Assembly (NCBI GenBank): GCA_947561395.2
Contig: OX387192.1
Span: 33,005,520 to 33,069,519, forward strand
Reading direction: 5' to 3'
DNA: 64,000 nucleotides
From: Buxus sempervirens
Taxonomy: Eukaryota; Streptophyta; Magnoliopsida; Buxales; Buxaceae
In this document: positions 47,850 to 59,367 of the stretch, piece by piece
How the letters are laid out: each line of letters starts with the position of its first letter
How positions within the stretch are numbered: position 1 is the stretch's first letter
The notes under the pieces: model-generated
Told to the model about the DNA's origin: nothing
The model's database searches: none
The model's input: only the letters and a program-made list of their open reading frames with translations
Position numbers and translations under genes: made by a program

Positions 47850-49777
47850 AAGATATACCAAACACAACCACATAATGAAAGGAAGAATATTGCTAACCAT
47901 ACTTGTGGAGTCTTCTGTATGTATCCAATGTACAGAGTGGCTCATGAAGTGCCAAATCCAGCCTCAGGATTCACTCCATACAAAGCAGCCCATGCAGGCC
48001 TGCCAATTAGCAAGCACAAGCACACGCATAAGGTGGACGTAAGTATGGCTAGACAATGTTAGCAATAAAAATTTTCGTACATAATTCCAACATGTCAAAA
48101 TGGCAAGAATTCCTCTGAAAGAAAAAATAAATGATGAAGAAAGAACAAGGAGTTAACCATCAAGAATTAACACAAAGGAACTCAAAAAGCAAGTTGATAC
48201 ATGAGACCGGATGAAGAAATGAACAAAAATTTCACCATGTTGGAGGAAGAACATGCATCCTGGTACTGAGAGCTAATGAAGTGAGTGGGATCTCAACATT
48301 TGCACCATATCGCAGTAATGAAACAATGCATGAGACACGATAAAACAAAAAATTCAATAAAACATTTGCACCAAATCGCAGTAATGAAACAATGCATGAG
48401 ACACGATAAAACAAAAAATTCAATAAAACATTTGAACCAATTCAAAATAATGAAACATCTCCATGGAAAGCATGTCAATAATAAAAAATGAACTAGAAAC
48501 AATATTAACATTAGGAGTAGTAATGATCAATAGGTTTATTATCACTGGCGGGGCTAAGTCTGAAATTCACCTCAAGACATGCATCAGAAATATGTTCCTT
48601 TGTTAGTTTGGCTGCAACTGCATTAAGGCCCAATGATGCTTGGTATTAGATAAGAGCAGACAACCAAATCCTAAAGGAATTCAAATTATCCTGAGTCATG
48701 AAATCATAGTTCCAAGTCTTTCAACACATTATTTTTCTGAAGAAATGCATCATCATAGATAAGCATATCAACCAAAAAAAAGAGAGAGAGAAAATACAAA
48801 AAGTACCAAAAAAACACGCGCGCACGTGCACATACAAGTGCCAAATAGACAAGGCATAAAAAATATATGAAAATACATATAAATTTGTTTCATGCAACAT
48901 AGAACCACCACAGAAGCCAATTTTCTCAAAATAAGCTTGGAAGTCATCTGGATCCATAAATTTCTAGCTGTCACATCGAAGGGTGATTAAGATGCATAGC
49001 AGCCTAGGATCTCCTTCTTAATGCAAAGGATCAGAGTAACATTTCTACAGCCATTTCGAATATATGCAACTTTCACACACACTAATAAATCTGGGTATAA
49101 TTTCCCTATGAGCCTACATCAGAGGACCAAATACCAGTTCTGAGTGAAGCTGCAAGAGATATTAAATTCCTTTAGGGCAGGTTTCTAGTGGAATAAAAAG
49201 ATTGAGAAAAAGTGATGTTGGCAAGGGGATTTTATCAGTAAACAAAAATTAGTTGATGAAAACTCGTATTAAACAGCTGTAAGAATTGGAAAACTGCAAT
49301 ATTCTTCTGATTAATGAACACAAAAGACTTTTATTTAACTTTCACAAAGACAGTTTCAAGCTCACAAAGACAGTTTCAAGAGCACTAGGTTGCTTGAAAC
49401 TTCTTGTAATTAATAATAGAAATTTTATGTCCAAAGTACCTACCAACAGATTCAAGGGAATATAGCAAAGATTAAGCATTTTAGATTCAATATTCTCAAT
49501 AATTTATTTATTTGGTTCAGTACGTCCCTCTTGAGCATCCAAAAAAATACTTGGTTTAGTGCAGGAACATCATACAACTGTTACAAGGTATCCACAATGG
49601 GTAGATACATTTGCACACTAAATGACGGATACACCTGCATTCACAAAATAAAATTTAAATCTAAACAAGGACAAGTAATAAGCCATCGAAAGTCTACTTA
49701 CAAGCAAAAAATAATACAGAAAGTAGCCATTTTCATTTCATATTATACTAATATTGCTAAAAAAATATGAGGCATTA
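47850..49777. other. Region between the duplication and the hAT-derived gene
   Basis: Two short minus-strand stretches look protein-like. One is 47942-47998, reading 'GRPAWAALYGVNPEAGFGTS' to a TGA, with a possible acceptor 'TTGGCAG' just before it. The other is around 48890-48955, reading 'MDPDDFQAYFEKIGFCGG'. They could be exons of an unrecognised gene or relics, and I cannot join them. A 66-bp tandem repeat lies at 48296-48470. The rest is AT-rich. Confidence 0.35.
48296..48470. repeat. 66-bp tandem repeat, 2 full and 1 partial copy
   Basis: Units start at 48296, 48362 and 48428 with 'ACATTTG(C/A)ACCA'. The first two are nearly identical and contain 'CGCAGTAATGAAACAATGC' and 'CACGATAAAACAAAAAATTC'. 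The third diverges after about 35 bases. Open frames here merely follow the repeat. Confidence 0.93.
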
Positions 49778-51932
49778 CTATCCCTTGCGTTGCTTCTTAG
49801 TACAAGCAATATACTCTCTATGCTTTTGAGTAGGCAAGATAGATGTGAGTAAGGCACACTCCTTGTCTTCAATGGCTTCGATATCAGTTTCTAAATTTTC
49901 GTCATTAAAATAACAATCCCAATTCCAATACACCCCTTCATAATCCTCCCTGTATCGTGTAAGTAAGCGGTAGTTATAGTGAACATATGCCAAGGATTCT
50001 GCACGGTCAGCATTCATCTTATTCTTCTTAACGTTGCATATATATTCACAAGTACTCCATGTTCTCTCTGCACATGAAGTAGTAACACTCTGGGACAATA
50101 CTTTAACTGCCAAACTATAAAAGCTCAGGAGCAGTTACACCATACAAATCCCACCATGATATTGCAGGCATTGTCTCTCTATCTTTAATTGCTTGAGGAC
50201 GAGCAAAGACACCTCTACTGCTAACAAAATCACTGAGTTGTTGACGGATTAAAGATGCTTCCTCTGAATCCCTTACAAGTCGGTCCACTGCATCTAAATA
50301 AGTTCTGTAAACATCAGGATCAGCATGAGGCTTCTTCCTTTTGTCTCCCCCTGGAGTCAAATTCATTAACCAAGACTCTGAATAATAGTATGGAGTGAGT
50401 ACATAGGCAAGAGCATGTAAAGGAAGATTCATCTTCTCCCATCGTGTAATAACAAGATCACGGACAATCTCATACATCTGACGACTATCAGAGAGTGCCT
50501 CTTTGATGCATCCCAACATGTCATCCATCCTCTGACAAACTTCCCCCATTTCAACTTTACTCGAGTCACAAAAGCATATGACGCTCCAAATCGGCTTAAA
50601 AAATGCCAATATATTCTCCAATTTTTTCCAGAAGTCATCATCCAATACAGTTTTTCTTAATTCATCAAGAGTCATATCAGATTTATACCCACCTTTCTCA
50701 AGTCTCTCCCATTCCTCACTCAACAATAAATCAATTAAAGCATTCTTCACACGAAAGACTTGGTCCAATACCACAAAATGGCGCCCAAATCGTGTTTTTC
50801 TAACTTGAACAACATTCAACAATGGAAATGTTCGAAGTATATATAAAGCCAAATTATGATTTTTTATGTATTTGACAATTCCTTTTGCCTTATTATAATA
50901 ATTGCCAACAAACGCCAAAGTTGGGTGCATCGAATTTATAATATCCTTCAACAAGAGGCTCAAAGTATGAGCCATGCAAGCAGACCAAAAAATGTGTGGG
51001 TGTCTCTTCTCAATCATGATTCCTGCAGTCTTACAGACGAGCGCATTATCAGTCAAGACTTGCACAACATTATAAGTGCCTACAGTTTCAATAGCTTTGA
51101 GCAAGAGCTCAGCTATGAATTCACTTGATTTGTCATCCCTACTACAGTCAAGGCTACTGATATACATTGCCTTGCCCCCTGACACTGCCATGACATTGAT
51201 CAAGGACTGACTCTTGGTTTTTGCCCAACCATCAAAGTCAATTGAGACCCCATATGTTGGCCATTGTTGCTTTATATACATTAGTGCCTGATCTACTTTA
51301 GTCCTCTCCTTATCAAGAAGTGTAGTTCTTAACTTCTCCATGCATGGTGGCCTGTAACCTTTGTGTGCTTGGTTTATGGCTCTCACCATATCAACCCAGA
51401 GAGGGGACTTTGCAACATTAAAAGGTATGCCATTCCCATAAAAAAATCTTGCAACTGCCCCATCCACTTCATCTCTTGATGATATACTACAAGCATCAGA
51501 TATGCCATTTTCTTTTTCTGTAATCATACCCGAAGTCATCTTGCATGCTGGAGAAACAATTGCATTATTCAGGACAGATGACCCACGTGTACTTCCTCCA
51601 AGAACCCTCTTCGCTTCTTCTTCTTCTTTCTTCATCTTTTCCCTCTCTTGAGCATTTACTTTTGAACATAATATCACCCCTTGTGACTTTTGCCCAGGTA
51701 ACAAACCAATCAAATGAGCTCTAATACGTGAATATGTCCCTGTGTAAGGCTCAGACCTGCATCCAAAAGTACAAATCCATTTACAAGCACTCCAATCCTT
51801 TCTATCTCCAACCATCACAACATATCTTTTGAGAGGGGTTGCTGTTAGCTCTCCAGGCTCATCTTCAAAGTCTTCACTCCCAATAAATGAATTCTCTACA
51901 GATACCAAATCTGCTACATCATGTTCATCCAT
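49778..51932 (-). CDS. hAT-transposase-derived protein (BED-like, DUF659, hATC), frame broken
   Basis: The main frame is 51932-50115 (605 residues from [10 protein letters not shown]). A BED-like zinc finger 'CKWICTFGC...RAHL' is followed by a DUF659 block: '[10 protein letters not shown]', '[12 protein letters not shown]', '[10 protein letters not shown]', '[10 protein letters not shown]' and '[16 protein letters not shown]' (the hAT C..H motif). The hAT C-terminal dimerisation part continues in the next frame, from '[15 protein letters not shown]' to 'ACTKKQRKG' at 49778. The two parts meet at a T run near 50114, where one surplus base separates them, so this is either a young pseudogene or a sequence error. 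The upstream '[11 protein letters not shown]...' extension is a T-rich intron end with acceptor 'GGGACAG' at about 51935, so MDEHD is the likelier start. No terminal inverted repeats were seen nearby, which fits a domesticated or old copy rather than a fresh transposon. Confidence 0.8.
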
Positions 51933-53150
51933 TCTGTCCCAGGCCAGGAAAAAAAACAGAGAGAACAAGGTCAGCCCAAAGAGACAGACAAACAATTCAC
52001 AAGAGGGTAGGAAAGATGGATACAGCTACGACCTTGTGAATGTTAACAAGTACAATATTGTTATTGCTGTCAGATAGTTTCATATAAAATTCAAACTTTA
52101 CTCATGAATAGTTCAGGTATTATAGCTCTAACTGGCAGTCATATTTTCTGATGTACAAATATCTTGAAAGGATAGTACTATTGCTACCCATATTTACATG
52201 TACATAGAAAGGGAGTGGGGATAAGTAAATTATTGAGTATGACCTGAAGAAGACATAGTAAGAAAAATGTCAAAAGAACAACAAATTTTGTGTACTTACA
52301 TCTATTTACGTAAATTATTAGATCTAGAAGGCAGTTTAAGAATAAAATAAGAATTTGGAGATTTAAGGATCGGTTTAAGCCTGTAATCCTCAACTCTAAA
52401 CTAAAAGAACATGTTGAAGTCTATTTTATCCAAATTAATGACGTCAGAAAGATGATAATGTTCTCAGCTAGTAGATTCTTAAAACCATGTGAAACCAAAC
52501 ATTAAGACCATCAAATTATGAAACAGAAACATATCACCAATTTGACAATCCAATGGCAGTGTAAAATGGGTAAAATGCGTAAACTAATTCAGGTATTAGT
52601 AATTATATTCAGAATCCTATCAGAATTAGTAACTATTTTATCCAAAATTGGTTTTAGGTAGAATAAAGAAGCTAGCTGATCCTGCTAGACAAATCAAGCA
52701 AATAGATCTCCCGTAGCTAACATAAGATTACTTCGTCGAAAATCAACTTCTGCCCATTAATATAAAGACTCAGAAAAAACCAACATCAATGGCGGAGAGG
52801 GATGAATAACTGAGGTAAAGAAACCGTGGTGAGTTTAGTCCATAAACTGCTGTGTTATGTATTGGGAGAGGAAATTAATCGCTGTCAAACAAAATTGTAA
52901 GAATGAAGGAGAAAATTGAAGGGAAAGGAAGAAAGATAGCAAGGAAAAAGAGAATAGTAGAAAGAAAAGATGATAGGAGGTCACTTGCCTCGCTGGAATT
53001 TCCCCTCTTTCGGTTGTCTTCAGTCTGGAAATCCACTGCCGAAGAAAATCCCCCAAAGCAAAACCTAAAGAGAGAAAAATGGCGCGGGAGAGTGTCAATA
53101 CTGTGGGGTAAATTTTTATTTTTTCTTTATCACTTCAATTAGAATTTAGA
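51933..53150 (-). other. Probable 5' intron and leader of the hAT-derived gene
   Basis: The acceptor before 51932 implies a non-coding or short first exon upstream. A candidate lies at about 52988-53100 (minus strand), ending 'TCCAGCGAG|GCAAGT', which would be a GC-AG donor. Purine-rich DNA at 52900-52980 would be just inside the intron. This is an inference from splice-like motifs only. Confidence 0.3.
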
Positions 53151-54114
53151 AAGGCCCAATTTTCCGTAGCCCATCCTAGAAACCTATTTCTGGGACGAAC
53201 CATGGAAAATGAGGTTTTCAAGTATCCCTCTCATTACTTAGAGACTGCTTTAAATTCTTTCAAATTAAAGGCCGGACATTTGTGATTATGGCTCCAATTT
53301 CAATTAAATGAAATTTTGCATAGCCAATGCAATCAAATTGGTTCAAACTTCAAAGCAACCATTAATTCAAATCAAACCATTTCTTTACCATTCATGTCGC
53401 AAAATTAGCTCAAATTTAACTAATCAATTAAAATAAATCAAAATTATTCAACCCAAGCTAAACCGAAAGTATCTCAATGGCTAAAACCAACCAAATCAAA
53501 TTTGATCTTAATGGTCTAATCAACTAAAACAAATCAAATTAAACTTTAACACTCCAATCTAATAACTATCCTAATTAAACCAAAACAATTTAAATTCTAA
53601 TAGTCTAATCAATTAGAATAAACCAAATTAAACTTTGATAATCTCCTACCATAGAATTGATACCAAACCAAATCATTCGAACTAAGCTGATCAAATCTTT
53701 AATGGTTCAATGTAAGGTAGAATCTTTGGCACTAAGAGACTAAAAATGTCGCAATTTCGTTTGAGCCACCAACTTCAAGGTGCAACAATGAGCACGTGGG
53801 ACCGGCCGGTTCAAGAAGAGCGTTTACCAAATGAAAGGGTTTCACCTGGAACCACCCAGTGGTGCCAACATAAAACGCACGGATGGATGCCATTTCAAAA
53901 ACGCCCCCATACATTCAAATTCCATCCCAACCGGTGGTTGATTTTGGCTGTAGACCTTACCAAATTCGGATTCTTAAAAATCACACGAGATACTCTGCTA
54001 CCAAATCAATGATGAGTAAAATGCGATCCCTTTACATTCAAAGTTACTACAAATATACCCGTAAGACTTCATCAAATTTACATAACTACCGCTAACGAAA
54101 AACACAACCGGCGA
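53151..54114. other. AT-rich spacer with diverged AAC/AAT-rich repeats
   Basis: From about 53250 to 53700 the sequence consists of loosely repeated 'CTAATCAA(C/T)TA(A/G)AA(C/T)AAA(T/C)CAAATTAAACTTT' units; the clearest pair is at 53516 and 53603. No protein is supported. The part next to 54114 is the H1 3' flank. Confidence 0.5.
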
Positions 54115-55018
54115 TCACTTCCTAACCTTCCTAACCGGAGCAGTCTTCAGCAACGACTTCACACTTTTCGGTTTCTTTGGAGTCTTCGCCGCTACCTTCT
54201 TCGGCTTCGCTGCTAATGCAGGCTTCGCAGGCGCTGCCTTCTTACCCGGTGATGTCCTCGACGATGTTCTTGCAACCTTTGCCGGCTTAGCATTCGGCTT
54301 CGACGCCGCTACACGAATGGCAGCAGCAAGCTTCGGCTTCGCCTGCGTTGCTTTGGGCTTCGAAGCCGCCTTTGGCTTCGCCACAGGTTTAGGCTTAGCA
54401 GCGATCTTAGGCTTGGCCGCAGCCGCAGTAGCCGCCTTGGAAGCTTTTGTTGCTTTTGGCTTCATAGCCGCATGTTTCTTACCCGACGCCGCTGCAGGTT
54501 TCGGTGCAGCGAGTCGAGTCGTCGGGAGCTTGAACGAGTTCTTAACCTTCACGAGCCGACCAGCGGCCACGATCTTCCTCAACTGAACGAGCAAAAGCTT
54601 CTTAAAATTCGGTGGAAGATGTGATTTATGCTTCTCTTCAATAAATTTCGTGATTGCGTACTGACTTGAACCGGTTCTCTCTTTCAGTGACGTAATCGCA
54701 TCCGTGATCATCTAGGGTTTCACAGAAGCAACAAATGATCAAAAAAATCCAAAAAACACATCAACAACCAGCGAATCGCACGAATATAGCTATAACGAGA
54801 GACAGAATTTAAAATTTGCCGGTTACCTCAAGGTATGGAGGATGTGCTGAAGGAGCCTTAGGCTTCCTCGGACCAGCAGGCTTATTATCTTTCGGAGCCT
54901 TGGATTTCTTTATGTTTGCAGCTTTTGCATCTGCTTTCTTCCCGGCCGGCACGCTCACTGCCCGATCGGCCGCTGGCTGGACGTCAACAGGTGCAATTGC
55001 TTCTTCGGCGGGTGCCAT
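54115..55018 (-). CDS. Histone H1 (linker histone)
   Basis: Two exons, 55018-54827 and 54711-54115, are separated by a 115-base intron and give 262 residues. The acidic/Ala N-tail (MAPAEEAIAPVDV) leads to the basic linker 'KKSKAPKDNKPAGPRKPK'. The winged-helix H15 domain runs from 'HPPYLE' through 'MITDAITSLKERTGSSQYAI', 'FIEEKHKSHLPPNFKKLL' and 'LRKIVAAGRLVKVKNSFKL' (about residues 58-130). The long C-tail is Lys/Ala/Pro-rich with many AKPK and AAKPK repeats. The intron splits the globular domain at 'YLE|MI', a common position in plant H1 genes. It binds linker DNA at the nucleosome dyad and compacts chromatin. The first ATG of the mRNA is taken to be 55018; an upstream in-frame extension would include the 5'UTR and is rejected. 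Confidence 0.95.
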
Positions 55019-55122
55019 AACTTCGAGAGAGGTCAAAGGAGAAACCGAGCAAAGAAATGCGAGAGAGAGAAAGAGAGAGATTTTGCTGGTTGCGTCGTTT
55101 AAAAATTGTCGAAATGGTGACG

Positions 55123-55132
55123 ATTTAAATAG
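55123..55132 (-). promoter_or_regulatory. TATA-like box of histone H1
   Basis: On the minus strand 'GGCTATTTAAATCGTC' lies about 105 bases upstream of the H1 start. The leader between them is CT-rich ('CTCTCTCTTTCTCTCTCTCG'), common after plant transcription starts. Confidence 0.55.
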
Positions 55133-56106
55133 CCACGGGGCCTGAAACGGTAGCCAAAAACGTGAGTGCTGATTGGTGGAATAAGACATCACACGGATAT
55201 CCATATTGGAAATTTTGAATATGGACCTTTGGATCAATTTTTTATCAACGGTCGAAAGGGCTTGCTTGAAAAGTGCTTGGATGGAGGGCTGCTTGCGTTG
55301 TTTTGTTTCTTTGAGTTTTGGTGTGTTTTTCACCTCGATTTCTCTGGATGTAAAGCGGACCGTTTGTTGCGAGATTTGGATGTTCCTGCAGTTTAGGAAT
55401 TCAGCTTTCCAATGAATATTTACAATCCTTTCGAGGTGAAGAAATCTGAGAGATTTTTTTCTTCAAAGCTGAAGTGGTCCATGCGAGGGTTTCTCAAGAC
55501 AATGTTGGTGTCTGGGGGAAATTTGGGAGAGTGATTGAAACCAAACTGCAATAATATTGTGGTTGTCTTGATTGTGAATTAGTAACCAAATCTATTGGTT
55601 CAAGAATTACAAAAATCCGATGAGAATTGGACCCAGAACTCCCCATCAAAATGACACAAAGGTTGACATGCATGACCTTAATCAGATCCCATGTCTTATA
55701 GCCATGCTAAGCCTTGGTTATATTATTTTCACATTTGTCCTAATTTATGACGGTGCAGCAAACATTTGCTGCAATTAAACAACTATTAACTGTAGGTTTT
55801 TCAAATTTTTGAATGTGAGTTTGTACTTATTTACTACCTTCTCAATGGAATTTATGGTTGTATTAATATAACATACAGAATGCAACCTTCCCACCCACCC
55901 ACAGCACACTAACCCCCAACCTTTTCATTTTTAATAAACGCCTAACCTAGGCAATTGCATTCCAAAAGTATAATATTACACCAGCAGAGGCTCCGGCCAT
56001 ATAGAAACAAACTGAACAAACAACAAAGGCCTAAAGCTAGATAAACGCAAACTGAACAAAAACAAACAAGAAATATGCAACGAACCATTAAAACATGAGA
56101 CCTACC
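55133..56106. other. H1 upstream flank and spacer
   Basis: The H1 promoter lies on the left. No gene is recognised up to about 55930. From 56106 to 56150 the minus strand carries an exon-like stretch (see the unrecognised gene at 56106-63058). Confidence 0.4.
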
Positions 56107-56924
56107 ATAACCCCTAATATCTGCAACTGTTCGGATGAACTCAATGATCGAAGTTGAAAAACAGGGTTTTGACTCTAACAGCACCTAGAGGGGAGCCGAA
56201 TAGGTGAAGCAATAAAATTTTCTATTAATTAAAGACAAGTCCTCAATTAATAGGCATGAACAAATCCTCAAAATAATTCCAGAAAATAATTACTAACTAT
56301 CAAGCTACCCAAATAGCAAAACAAATAAAGCATGTAAAGGATTAAACAAGACAAACAATTTGGTGATGAAAGGAAAACTTCATGAGAACTCTCACTAAAG
56401 AAAAACCCTCCGAGCTATGCAGGAGCCACCTAAAAAATCCAATATGAAAAGAAGACTTACAACCTGTAGTTCAGATGACTCAACATCCTTATACTAGACT
56501 CTGTAACTCACAGACTTGAAAGTATCTGAAGAACTCCTCAGATTTGCTCTACAGCAACACCTCAAAACTCTGAAGATCTCATATGATCACCCAAACGAAC
56601 TCGCTTGGTATTCGTAGGAACTCCCACGATCAATCTCCCAACCCGGAACTCCAAGGCTTTTAACAAGGAAGAATATAAAGTTTGATGGTTCAAAGAAAGA
56701 AATGAAGGAGAGAAATTTCTCTTCCTCACACACAATGATTTATAGTTCCAAAAACGACTTAGATAACCCTAAAGGAACGTTTAAACAATCCTTATATAGG
56801 TTAGAAAAAAGTCTAGAAGGTATAGGAAACAAATCAGAAAAGTTCGGAATTGTATAAGTGATTTTACGTATTGAACCACTACAAAAAAAAGGTGATAAAG
56901 CGACACTAATATAAGGGCACTTAT

Positions 56925-57310
56925 ACAAAAGTGTCGTTATAAGTGCCTTAATACGGCATTTCATATGCAGATGCCGTTATAAAAAGATTTATTATGGCAT
57001 TTTTAAAAAAATGCCACTATAAAACAATTTATTACGGCATTTCCTAAAAAAATGCCACTATAAAATGATTTATTACGGCATTTTCCTAGTGAATGCCACT
57101 ATAAAATAATTTATTAAGGCATTTTATAATTAAATGCCCCTATAAAACAATTTGTTACGGCATTTTCTAAGAAATGCAGTTATAAAGCAAATTATTACAG
57201 CATTTATAAAAAAAATGCCTCTATAAAACAAATTATTACGGCAATTTCTATCAAATGCCGTTATACAATAATTTATAAAATATATCATTACAGCACTTTA
57301 TTATAAAATG
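56925..57310. repeat. Left subterminal repeats of the CACTA element
   Basis: About ten diverged units of roughly 40 bases built on 'TTATTACGGCATTTTC...AATGCC(A/G)(C/T)TATAAA'. The right end (61845-62075) has fewer units in inverted orientation ('ATAACGGCATTTTTAAATGCCG'). Such arrays are diagnostic for CACTA ends. Confidence 0.88.
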
Positions 57311-57619
57311 TTGCTATAAAATTTAAAAATAAAGTTTTTTTTTGGGAAAATTTGTTTTAGTGATGTTTTATAAAAATAATTCATATTTAGTCATGCAATT
57401 ACTTGAAATAAGACTTATTCTTAATTATTTGAAGTAAATATTATTAATTACTAATTAGAAAGAATTGGATAACTAAATATGAATTAGTTTTAAAACGTAC
57501 CCCTAAAATGTAGTTTTCCCTTCTTTTTTTCAACCTTTGCACCGACCTGAACGGATACAAGACCTGAGAATGGAGAAGGACGTTCATTTCTCCTTTAGGC
57601 CATTCGCACCATAGCTGAC

Positions 57620-58270
57620 GGGCGCATTGCAGAGTTGGCTTCCCTTCCGCCATAGGTATCGGCGAGCTTTGAGGCAACCCACTCCATTTGATTGCTCAGG
57701 TTTCAGACCTATTCTAGCTCAGAGATTAGACGATTTTGAGCTCCGTTTGCTTCTCCTCAAATATGCGGCAATATTGAAGGTGACAAATACGACAAGAGTT
57801 GATTCTCCCCGATTGCCGATCTTTCTGCAAATTTCTCCTTGAGGAACCTCCGATCCAGGTATTTCTCCTTTGTAGATTGCGGTGATTGATTAGGAATTTT
57901 CTCCTCGTTTGAGATCCGGAGTTCTCTTTCTTGATTATTCGAATCGAATGTTGAAATTGTTATTACAAGTCCGTTTGTTTTCCATCTTTGAGACTTCGAG
58001 TTATAAGAGGTTGATTTTATTTTGATTTCTCCTTGATTGCTATTGATGATAAGTCTATAGGTTTATTTTGCTTTGATCGATCTGTGAAATATTTGCATAG
58101 AATGATAATAATATTGTGCGATGGCTTATTCTTTGATCTTCTGGTGATAATGTGGATCCGTGTTTGGTTTAAACCTTTTTCTAGCAGTTTTGATTGTAAT
58201 CCAGCCATGGTAATCGTGTTTCTTGAAATTCCATGGCAGAGTTGGATCTATGGACAGTTCTATGAATGAT
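57620..58270 (+). other. Possible captured 5'UTR/intron segment in the CACTA element
   Basis: GC-richer sequence ends 'CCTCCGATCCAG|GTATTTCTCC' (donor-like at about 57860), followed by a T-rich, intron-like stretch. It resembles a plant 5'UTR exon and first intron and may be a third captured fragment. No protein is recognised. Confidence 0.3.
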
Positions 58271-58597
58271 CTTTCCACCTCCTCCCCTGGTTCCCTCTTC
58301 TTCCCTAAATGTAGTGAACAATCACTCCTTAGAGACGATTATTGACTAATGAAACATCCTTAGAGACGATAATTGACTAGAGTAATAAGCCTTTGAATTA
58401 GAGAGAAAGTACATACAGTGGTTGAGTGCTCACGGAGATGAGTATTAAGGGACTATTAAGTGAGTTGGATCAATTGGGCCTGCCAAATATCATTAACCAA
58501 ATGCTTTATTAGAGAGAAAGTAGTTGTCCTATGACCAATAGGCACATTAATAGGGTCAACAATAATACCTACATCACTGGCTTGCTGAAAGATGTCA

Positions 58598-58763
58598 TTA
58601 AAGAGGTGGGGCTGGGGAAAGTATTACACCTGGGGAAAGCATGGCATCTATGTTTTGACCCTCATCTATATGCAATTCCCTTAAAGAAGTGGGGCTGGGG
58701 AAAGTATTACACCTGGGGAAAGCATGGCATCTATGTTTTGACACTCATCTATATGCAATTCCC
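58598..58763. repeat. 83-bp tandem duplication in the CACTA element
   Basis: Two nearly identical units, 58598-58680 and 58681-58763, both starting 'TTAAAGA(G/A)GTGGGGCTGGGG' and ending 'CATCTATATGCAATTCCC'. Part of each unit encodes, on the minus strand, 'ELHIDE(C/G)QNIDAM' of the captured RAD7-like fragment, so the duplication came with or after the capture. Confidence 0.93.
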
Positions 58764-59028
58764 TTAACACCAATCCCAATGAATCAGCTATAGTGTTGAT
58801 TCCGGTGGATGTGAGAAGATAACATTGGCTCAAATTTATAGATCTAAGAGGAGGAGCAGTAGCAACAAGTGCAATTAGCCCGATGTCCGAAAGACGAAAT
58901 GCACCCCTCAAGGATATAGCAGCTAATGAAGGCAAAGCATTTGGTGACTGACATAAGCTATCCAGTAATATAGCATGACACATACAGCGGCTACACAAGT
59001 CAAGCATTTGGGCTGCTAATTGGTTCAA
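58715..59028 (-). pseudogene. Captured fragment of a RAD7/rhp7-like LRR protein
   Basis: One open minus-strand frame reads 'MLDLCSRCMCHAILLDSL', 'LPSLAAISLRGAFRLSDIGL', 'TAPPLRSINLSQCYLLTSTG' and 'VLRELHIDECQNIDAM'. This is the cysteine-type LRR pattern of plant RAD7-like proteins (Arabidopsis At2g06040 type), which are candidate parts of a nucleotide-excision-repair ubiquitin ligase. Only about 100 residues are present, without start or end of the gene, inside a CACTA element, so it is a captured fragment. No stop interrupts it. Confidence 0.7.
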
Positions 59029-59367
59029 CCAAATCAGACAAAACCATGGAATTGGAAGTTCTTAAGTAAAAATAGAAACCTCAAAATGCACTTAAACAGG
59101 GGACAGAAACAGCATCATGTGAAAAAGTGTATTGCATTGAGGACAAGCTGAATTCTTTCTACCTTGTGGATGCTGAGATATTGCTAGAATACTAAAGGAG
59201 CTAATACTCTACAAATTCTTTAAAAAGCAGCATGGTGATAAGTTTTCCTTTATAGTGACACTATGCTTTAGATTTGTAAATGACCCTAGCATTTCTGTGT
59301 AAATTTTTTCATGGCTGCTAAAAATTTGTCTCTGTGGTTTTGTAAATGTTTCTCAATGGTATGACAG

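Noticed and set aside
48296-48470. CRISPR-like array
   Set aside because: Units are contiguous without unique spacers in a plant nuclear context; it is an ordinary tandem repeat.
51933-51995. Hydrophobic 'signal peptide' in front of the hAT-derived protein
   Set aside because: The T-rich stretch ending in 'GGGACAG' is the end of an intron; a nuclear BED-type protein is not expected to have a signal peptide.
54317-54586. Plus-strand Ala/Gly-rich frame opposite histone H1
   Set aside because: It is a shadow of the Lys/Ala/Pro-rich H1 tail on the other strand.
55019-55333. N-terminal extension of histone H1
   Set aside because: The extension covers the TATA-like box and CT-rich leader; the conserved H1 start MAPAEEA lies at 55018.
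57627-57842. 71-codon frame in the CACTA element as a transposase piece
   Set aside because: It shows no similarity to the TNP1 or TNP2 motifs I know; it looks more like a captured untranslated leader.
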